A stretch of DNA of 64,000 nucleotides from Pseudoips prasinana (taxonomy: Eukaryota > Arthropoda > Insecta > Lepidoptera > Nolidae): positions 32,276,001 through 32,340,000 of the forward strand of contig OX621255.1 in the NCBI GenBank assembly GCA_951640165.1. Reading direction: 5' to 3'. A program made the translations under genes and the position numbers. Position 1 is the first letter of the stretch, and each line of letters opens with the position of its first letter. Positions 33,001 through 42,000 of the stretch are shown in pieces. Under the pieces are notes generated by a model. That model was not told where the DNA came from and made no database searches. It saw only the letters and a list, made by a program, of their open reading frames with translations.

Positions 33001-36000
33001 TAGTTTTTGGTGCATCAGTGAACGTGGAAGAAGTTTTTATTTAACAGTGAAGAGAGTACGGGCTCTGATAGTTAGGCTGCCTTTCTGTCGGTCGAGTCTT
33101 GGAGTTAAAATAATTGGTTTGTTCTTTTCGAGGCGAAGTTGATCGTGCTGTCTTTTTGCAAGTAAGGCGACGGCATGGGTGATTCTGCATTGGGGAGAAT
33201 TCACCAGTTTGTATTAGAGTAAATTTAAAGTAACCTCTAAAGTAAAAGTGCCTCGTGTCGAGTGTGAGTGGTGAATCTTTATTTTATGAGAAGAAACATG
33301 TAAGTACTTTTATTATATTGTTTAAAAGGCACTTGATGACCTAATGCTGCACTGAAGAATTTTTGATATCTGTGAAATTCATAACACGTGTTGTTTTGTG
33401 TGGTTTATACTTTTAGATATTGAAAATACGCCCAACGTTTGTTATATTTAATTTTTATGGTGACAATATGCGCGTTTTGAAGGTTAAATAGTTTGAACGG
33501 TTTATTTCGAAATCTATGGATGTAGGGGCAAGTTAGGTCACATACACGCTCTTGTGGACAGTGGTTGGTAACAGACAGATTGTTCCCTAATTTGTAAATG
33601 ATTTGTTGATAACCACACAGGTACTTGAGATTTTATATCCACGCACCTGACAGGTATTGGGTTGAACATTACATTTTCGTTTTCCCGTATTAGTCTGCCT
33701 GTCAATCAAAATAGGAGTCTCCTTTGAGCACTCGACATGTTGGCGGCCCTTGGGAGTGGTCCGTGGAGGGCTGAAGCACGTGTTGGGTATCGTGCTGGTG
33801 ACAATTAGCGGAATTAACACTACATATTGATTTTGTATTTTGATTGTTATGGATTTCCGCAAAGTAACGCCTGATTCCATTATTTATCTGCCTGTCAAGG
33901 TCAACGAAGTACTCGTGTGTGAGAAGTGACTTTTGTAATTGTAGATTCACATATTTTGCCTCATGATGTTATGATAGGTAGAGATGTTTTTACTTAACCG
34001 GGATTGAGCTTGACTATTAGTAACAAAGTCATCCGCATCACTCGCGAGGTCCATGCTGAAGTTCGTTTAATACAGAATCTTGACACTTGTACAAGCTATG
34101 GCGTATTGATTTGATCGACTGTAAAGACGTTTCTCAATTACTGACAAGTGGAGAGATTCGTGTCTGTTCAAGTAATAATTCATCATCATTATGTTAGCCG
34201 AAAGACGTCTACTGGACGGAGGCCTCCCCCGGGAATCTCCGCAGTGGTCGGCCCTCCTTGTGGGGGGCCTGCCCACGCTGCGTCTTCCGGTTCGTGGTCC
34301 CCGGTCGGGAGCCTGTCTGATCCAGCGGCCGTCGGTGTTGGGAGCTGTGTGCCCCGCCCGCTGCCGTTTCGATTTGGCAATTCTTTGGTTATAATCATAA
34401 TCACAATCATAATATCTTTATTTGTATAAATGTGGTGAATACAGGTGTTATTGTTTACATCATTTAAGTTTCACACATTTGCCATATTGTACATGGCATA
34501 CAAATGTTGTACTTACAAACTAGGTATATTGAACTCAAAATACTAACTTACTGATTTGTGACACAATTTTTATGTCGGCTGCTTTGTTTCGCCTGTGGAT
34601 TGCGACGTTTTTGTTCGGTCGCGCGGGGATGCTCCGGGCGTGGCCCTCTCCGTTCTGTGGGTGACCTTGAGCCTTCTTGTGAGTCCAGTGGTGAGAGACC
34701 ACGTGAAAGACTTTAGACTTGAAACACTGCGTTATTTGTGATGGGGGGATGTTGCGTAGCTTCCCGAACTATTCTAATTGATTGCTTCACTATAACCGAG
34801 AACCACGAGCGTAGGTTCTGGAAGGCAGCTTCAGGTAAAATCCAAATTGCACTAAATTGTACCATAGTTAGAAGTACAGTTAGAAGTCCGCTTCCATTTT
34901 TGTATGTTACGAAAAACTTGAATTTGACAGTTGTAGTCAGAAATAACAGTGTAGTTAATGCCGATGGTTGAGTTAAATTCTAACGTTTAAAATGATTATT
35001 GGAGTTCATTGTCAGACACATTTATGTGTTACATTATGAGTAATAAAGCTGGTTGATTTGAAATAAATTGTGTGACAAGGGAAATACCCTACTTAGAGTT
35101 CCTGAAACTTGAGCATTGAAAGCTCCGCGCTTTGTGCTTGAGACGGTTGAGCATTGAAAGCAGCTTCGCGCTTTGTGCTTGTGGTGGTTGAGCATTGGAA
35201 GCTCCGCGCTTTGTGCTTGTGGTGGTTGAGCATTGAAAGCTCCGCGCTTTATGCTTGTGATGATTGAGTATTCAAAGCTCCGCGCTTCGTGCTTGTGACA
35301 ATTGACTATCGCAAGCTTCGTGCTTTGAGTTCGTGACGCTGCATTGCGCACTTACCTATAATTTTCGAACCTCTAAGGAGTATGTGATAGTAATCGTAGA
35401 TGCTTTTACAAAATTTTGTCAGTTAATGTGTGTCAAAGATTTAACACTCTGCTTGCGAGGCACTACGTAGCTTTGTCCACATATTTAGAACCCCGAAACG
35501 AACGATTCAAAACGAGTTTTACTTTGCCTAAGACAGACTTCCAGGAATCATTTTTATAATTTTCGGCCACTGTAAAACAATTTGTCAAGGTGGACATCAT
35601 TCGCTCCACCCGTCCATTAGCTCGTGCCATCATGCACGTGGTGAAAAGAATGAGTGCGCACACGCGGCGCGGTCGACCTCCGTTTGCCAACTGTGTCGTG
35701 TCGCTAACGTGTCACTTAGACAACTGATAGACGTCAAACGTCACATGCGACAGTTCATAGACAACCTCGACTCGAACTACTGACTCAGTGAGTAGTGTTT
35801 TCCAAACGCTAATAGATGGCGTTACTAGTACGTAAACAGTCCTTTAACTTAATTTCTCCGACATATATAAGACAATATATGCATAAAAATAAAGACTCCT
35901 TCAACATACCACCCGTCTCCACAAAGTAAGTATCTCTTTTATGGGGCAATGTATAAGATTCTATAACAAACTTCCCAGTGATATTCGAGAAATGTCTATG

Positions 36001-39000
36001 AATAAGTTTAAAAGAATTATAAAAGCCAAATTGTGTAGCAGGGCTTACTACAAAACTTCTTTAAGTTAATATTTAAGTGACAAAACAGCTTGGGATTGAG
36101 TCGCTCTAAATTAACACATTTAAATACAATATAATTTTATGTAAGAAATAAATATTTAAAAAAAGGATTCCTACTGTGTTTTCTGGCAGTGTTTCTCAGT
36201 AGCTGCCACGTCATGCACTGCACAGGGAAAAAAAATATTGACGATTCCACACAAATGTAATATTTTTATGGAATAAATGAATTTGAATCTTTGAAAAGAA
36301 ATTTAATATTAACTTGATCATCTCAGCTTATCACGGTCTGGTTGTTTCAGTCCTAATTTACGAGGTAATATTTTGGGGGAACTTTAGTGAAAGAGAATTA
36401 TTCAGAACCCAAAAATATTGCATAAGATCAATGTATGGACATTCGTCAACTATATATAGCTGATAGCTGTGCTCCTGTGTTTAGATCCCTAAAATTCTGA
36501 TTCTGCCATCAATTTGTATTCTAGAAGTAGCATTGTTTATTAAAATTAAATAAAGTCTATTTATAACTAGGTTTGATTTTATGTCAAGACCAGCCATATT
36601 ATAAGGCCTAAATATAAAAATAAATTACATACAAGACAGCCATATTTGGAAAGAATGTTTTGCGAATTTTATCTATACCAAAATATCTCAAAATTTTAAA
36701 GATCGCACAATACTTATTTTAATAAGAAATTGACACAACTAGTGGTGGAAAAGTGCTACTATTCTGTCAATGATTTCCTTAGCGATAATTCTTTGTAGTA
36801 TTATTGATTGTTATTATTGTATGCCGAAAGTATTAGTTGATAATTTAATGTAATTTAATTAATGATTTTCTTTTGTTTGTTACTATTATTTATTTTTTTA
36901 AAGACAACGCTCGAATTAGGGAATCTAATCCCTGTGTCGCAGGGTACTTTGCAAACATATAATAGACGGACACAAATTACATCCAGACTCAGAACAACTA
37001 TTTATGGGTCATACAAATAGTTGTCCGGCGCGGGACTGGAACCCGCGACACGAAGCGGCGAGGTGACTGTCTTAGCCGCGGCGCCACACGTGCAGTCAAA
37101 CAAATTTCTGTAATTTTACATGCCTGACTTTCTTCTATCCACAGGTCATTAAGAACCGCGTTTGCCGAAGAGCCTTCATTCACGGGGCTGTACCGGGCAC
37201 CCTGGCACTGCTTGCCGGCCTCCTTGCTCGGAGTGCTCGTCGCCTTCGTTCATTATCAGCAGCAGGTTGAAGATTACCGACCAGCACAGAGTATGGTAAG
37301 GCACAAATGCAATAGAAAGATTTCTTGAAAATTGAAAATTAATTGTAATTTTTTGTAATATATTTTGTGTTAATTATTTTTATTGGCCATAGTTGTAATC
37401 CTTAAGGGTAGGTATATAATAAGGGCGTGATTTTACTTATCACCATCATATCAGCTGAAAGACGTCCACTGTTGGAAAAAGGCCTCCCCCAAAGATCTCC
37501 ACAATTGCCGGTCTTGCGCTATTCGCATTCAGCAGTTTCCAGCGACCCGCACAAGATCATCGGTCCATCTTGTAGGGGGCCTGCCCACGCTGCGTCTTCC
37601 GGTTCGCGGTCGCCACTCGAGAACCTTTCTGCCCCAACGGCCGTCGGTTCTACGAGGTATGTGCCCCGCCCACTGCCACTTCAGTTTTGCAATTCTTCGG
37701 GCTATGTCGCTAACTTTGGTTCGCCTGCGGATTTCGACATTTCTGATTCCAAACTCCGAGCATAGCTCTCTCCATTACTCTTTGGGCGACCTTGAGCCTT
37801 CTAATAAGGCTATATTTTACATTGATATTATTAATGTTTTTTATTATATATTTTACTTATAATCATTATTATTCACATATTAGTAAGTTTTACTAATTTT
37901 ATATAATTTGTTAATCACTTTTACATTTAAATGTATCCTAGTTAATTTAGATGATCTTGTAGTTAAGTTACTGTATTAGATTCCCAAACTTTTAATATTA
38001 TAAACGATAAAACGACTTCTCCCGGAACACGCTAAACCTAGTTTAACTACTATTTGTAATTATAATGAAAATTTAGCTTAAAAATATGGAGTCCGTAAAG
38101 AACCATGCCGGCTATTCAAATTATGTTTTGAATGTTTTATTTTGCAGGTTATCAGAGTGCTATACCGCATATCCCAGAATGCTACGCAGGCGTGGGTGAT
38201 GGCAGGGTTCTGGATGAAGGATTTGACAGATGACTTCTGGCTAGCCCTTTACGCCATCCTGAGCAGACCTGTGTATGCAATATTCGCTGCCTTCTGTATG
38301 TATGGGGCCTTCAACAAAATTGATAGTGAGTAGTCAAGATAATGCTAAATATAATCTTGCGTGACAATGTACACAGAAGGTACTCGCCTGTCGAAAGAAC
38401 GACCGCAATCTCCATCTCCATTTATTACCCTTATTTTGCATTCGTAACGATAGCAATCAGATCAAGCTGCTGCTGAGCTGCTTCGCATTTTTGCCGATTC
38501 TCTCATGCATCAGCCTGTCAGTAACTGCCCAGAATTAAAGTTCCCCAAATTGTGCTTTCTGGCGCGGGTTATTTGGTCTGTAGTAGTTAAGCCTTCACGT
38601 TGGGTTGGTTTTTCACGAGACCTATCCGTCCTCCTAAAATCCTTAGAGTGGAAGCCACAAGAAATATTTATAATTCTGTTTGTATTAACAAGATATAAGT
38701 ATTTTATGAACCTTAGTTGGATAATAAATTATTCTCATATATCCAGGTGTCTGGTGGAAATTCCACGCGTGGCGTGGTTGGGAGATACTCGGCAGGATGT
38801 CTCTGTCCATCTACTTGGTGCACTGGCTCTTTACCGTGTCGTTGTTCGCCGTACGAACTCATGCCAGCGAAGTATCTTACTTTTATATCGTAAGTATACG
38901 TCTCAAATTTTTAGCTATTCTTGTCGGTATTCAAAGCATCTTGATTGCTTGTCGGTTTCTTTTTTTTTGAATCTAACGTAAAAGCTCCTATTACCGCCAG

Positions 39001-42000
39001 TTTTAGCTGTCTTACGATTCACTTTAAAAAAATAGATATAAGCTGTTATGTTAGAAAAGATGTTATAATTTTTATTTAATCTCAACAAAGTATTCTTTGC
39101 AATTCAGTACTTAAATTCAATAACGCAATAATTACTTAATAATTATTTAATCCAAAAGAGTAGTTGATTCTATTACCGACCCATAGTATGCGGCAAGATT
39201 CTATTACCGATTTTTCTACTTCTTTTACCGACCGCTACGAAGATGTCACTTCTTCTTTACTATTAAATAAAATAAAAAATGTTTTTTAAGGTATATATTA
39301 TATAATAACAATAGTTATGAGATCACCATTATTAAAATATGAACATATTTATTTATTGCAAAGCTTAGAGAACTTACCTTTTGTTATTTTAATTAATTAA
39401 AAATGTAACCAATCCCAGAAAACAGTCTTCAAATAATTAAAAGCTTACTTTTTCATTACCTACATACTAATTATATATTATAAATCAATAACAAAAATAT
39501 TTTTATCTGTAATACAATCACAAAATACCTTTATAATAGGTTAATTTTATAATAACACATTTATAATTCGCTCAATACAGAAGCCGACCCCAAGATGCTT
39601 GGGATTAATAAGGCTAGGAGAAGAGAGAGAGAGAGAGAGAAATTAATCAACGATATAGAATTTAATTCTTTGAAAGAAGATTTAAAAAGTTACATGGCCC
39701 TTATTCCGTCCCGCCATTTTATTTGATTTGAAAAACTGGATAGGAAATATTATTTTACATTAATAATATGGCCTGTGACAAAATCTCAAGAAGTTAGCAA
39801 GAAATAAGCCAATTTGTTCAAAAATATACATTTTGTTTTTGTGTACTGTAATACTACCAAAAATATCGTCATAGCTGTGAGTCGGTAATAGAATCACGTA
39901 TGAAGGAATCAATATTCTATTATCGACCAATAAAATTAATAATAAACAGATAAAATATCCGTTTTATGGAATACTGTTAAATTAGATCTCATTACTATAT
40001 TATTTTTTTAATCTCAGTTAGTCTTTAATTCAGATAATGATGGTTATTTACAGTTTAATATCGTTATAATAATAGGGATATTGTCTAACGTTGAATCGAG
40101 GTTTACACAAAAACTTTAAGAAATAGCTGTGTCGTTAATAGAGCTAACGAAGTAAAATAATTTTAAGAATTGAACAAGAAAAAATTTAAATCGATTGAGG
40201 TAGTTTATAATAGATATTATTTAAAAATACTAAATATTCTCAAAATTTAACAGCGCCATGGGTCGTTATTAGAATCAAGTTTTGAAATTCGGGTTCTATT
40301 ACCGCCTTAAATTAAAACATGATTTTATAACACAAAAACCAATAAGAAGTATTATATCAAGAGTTAATTTAGAAAACAAATATATACGTTACAGTTGTAA
40401 TGTGATAGCAAGAAGACCAATCCATTCTTAGTGTGTTATTTTCCTTAAGTAATATTTAGGTGTACTTACGTGGCCGGAGACGCGACACTATGAAAAGTGC
40501 GTCAATTTCGGGTGCGTCCCACTCATTGTCAAATTATTTCTTTCACTGGCTATTTACACACATAAACTTAACTCTTTTTGCTGCCCAACTAAAATAAATA
40601 ACTAATTTTTAAGGTATCACATTCTGGAACCCTATTATGTCTAATATAAGTGATTTAAAAATTAGATCGTTAATAGAGTACACTTTTTAGGGGGTCGTTA
40701 ATAGGAGGCTCACTAAACTGGCCAACGCACTTTGTACAATTTAAAGAGCATTTAACAAATATAGCTAAAGTGTTTGCCCTTCTAGAAGTGAACACAGCAT
40801 GCATTAAACGAAAAAAAAGTTTACAGTTGGGTTACATCATAGTCAGTTAAAATTGAGATTAATATTAGAATTAGAAAGATAACAATACAAAAATTTAAAT
40901 TAACAAAGCAATTTTTTTTTTTTTTTTTAATAATAATAATAATTTATTTCAGATAAATTTCTTAACAGCTAAAACATAAAATAAAACAACAAATACAATT
41001 TTCTTAATTTGCTACAAACGTTACAGGTGTGCCTGAACTAGGTAATCCTGTTTTTCAGGCAAAGAAGTGCTAGTATTAATATATTCTAAAAATAGTCACT
41101 TACTTAATATAATTATAATATGCGTGATATGATTATTCTAACAATGGATGCAAAAAGGTAAAGAGCGCGTACTTGGGTTACATACAATGTTATTGAACCC
41201 AAACAATTGATGCGTATGCTAATTTATAACAATTACATCATAATGACTTTGTTGGTTTCACATTCTTAAACATCATCAATTTTTTACATGATCAATATTA
41301 TAAAACAGTACAAAACAACTTTATTTCAAAACGACTAAAAGTTTATCTGTATCTTCGTAGGATAAGGCTTGGAGAGCATTCTTAAGGGCTTGTTTACAAT
41401 TATTGTAATTAAGGGAATAAATGTCTACAATTGCATTAACTCTATTGTAGAGGAGCGGTCCTAAAACTATGTAGAACTTTGAGGTGAAGGCATGTGTTGT
41501 TTTTATCTTTTGTGTGCAAACTCTATCTTTACGTCTTTTATTAGTGAAATCAGTGCTGTAGGGAAGAGATGTGTGCTGCTTAAGTACTATGCTCATTATG
41601 AATAACTGCCTAACTGTCAAAACTTTACAAGATTTATAGAGTAGGTTAGTAGGGAAAATGAAAGGGCGGAAAGTAGACACTTTGAGAATCGCTCTTTGGG
41701 CTCTTTCAATTGTAAGTAACAACGTTTTACCTACACCACCCCATGAGGTAATACAGTAGGTTAATATTGATTGACAAAGGGCGAAATATACTTGCTTAAT
41801 TATTTTTGAGTCTGCTATGTACCGTAACTGTTTGAAGACAAAAATCAACTTACGAATTCTATTATTTAAAGCCTCGATATATTGTTTAAATGAAAGATGT
41901 TCGTCTATTATAATAAATATATTATAATAAACAATAAAACCTAGTTGCATTAATTTACATCACTTATGATTCTGCTGTGTGGTGACGGCGACAAATATCA

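Larger units (their letters stand above)
30469..35863 (-). mobile_element. Rearranged Ty3/gypsy-like LTR element (composite, inverted pieces)
   Basis: Bounded by matching terminal sequences in the same orientation: 30469-30758 (TGTCGCAG...CCGACA) and 35626-35863 (5' part replaced). Between them lie integrase, protease and probable gag pieces in both orientations. On the - strand the order is integrase end (32283-31885), minisatellite (31680-30831), hairpin (30808-30759), LTR. On the + strand: LTR end (32361-32405), gag-like (32522-33142), protease (33525-34010), RTE insertion (34182-34700), integrase end (34738-34945), related minisatellite (35109-35340). The + and - parts look like two elements of one family joined head to head. 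All frames are broken. It splits a LINE frame (30468/35864), which dates it later than that LINE. Confidence 0.75.

Noticed and set aside
38505..38981. 158-codon frame overlapping gene 1 exon 11
   Set aside because: Different frame from the exon; the exon's own frame has the conserved family motif and splice sites.
41321..41950. 209-codon frame as a host gene
   Set aside because: Carries LINE polymerase C-terminal motifs and is followed by a LINE-type 3' UTR and tail.
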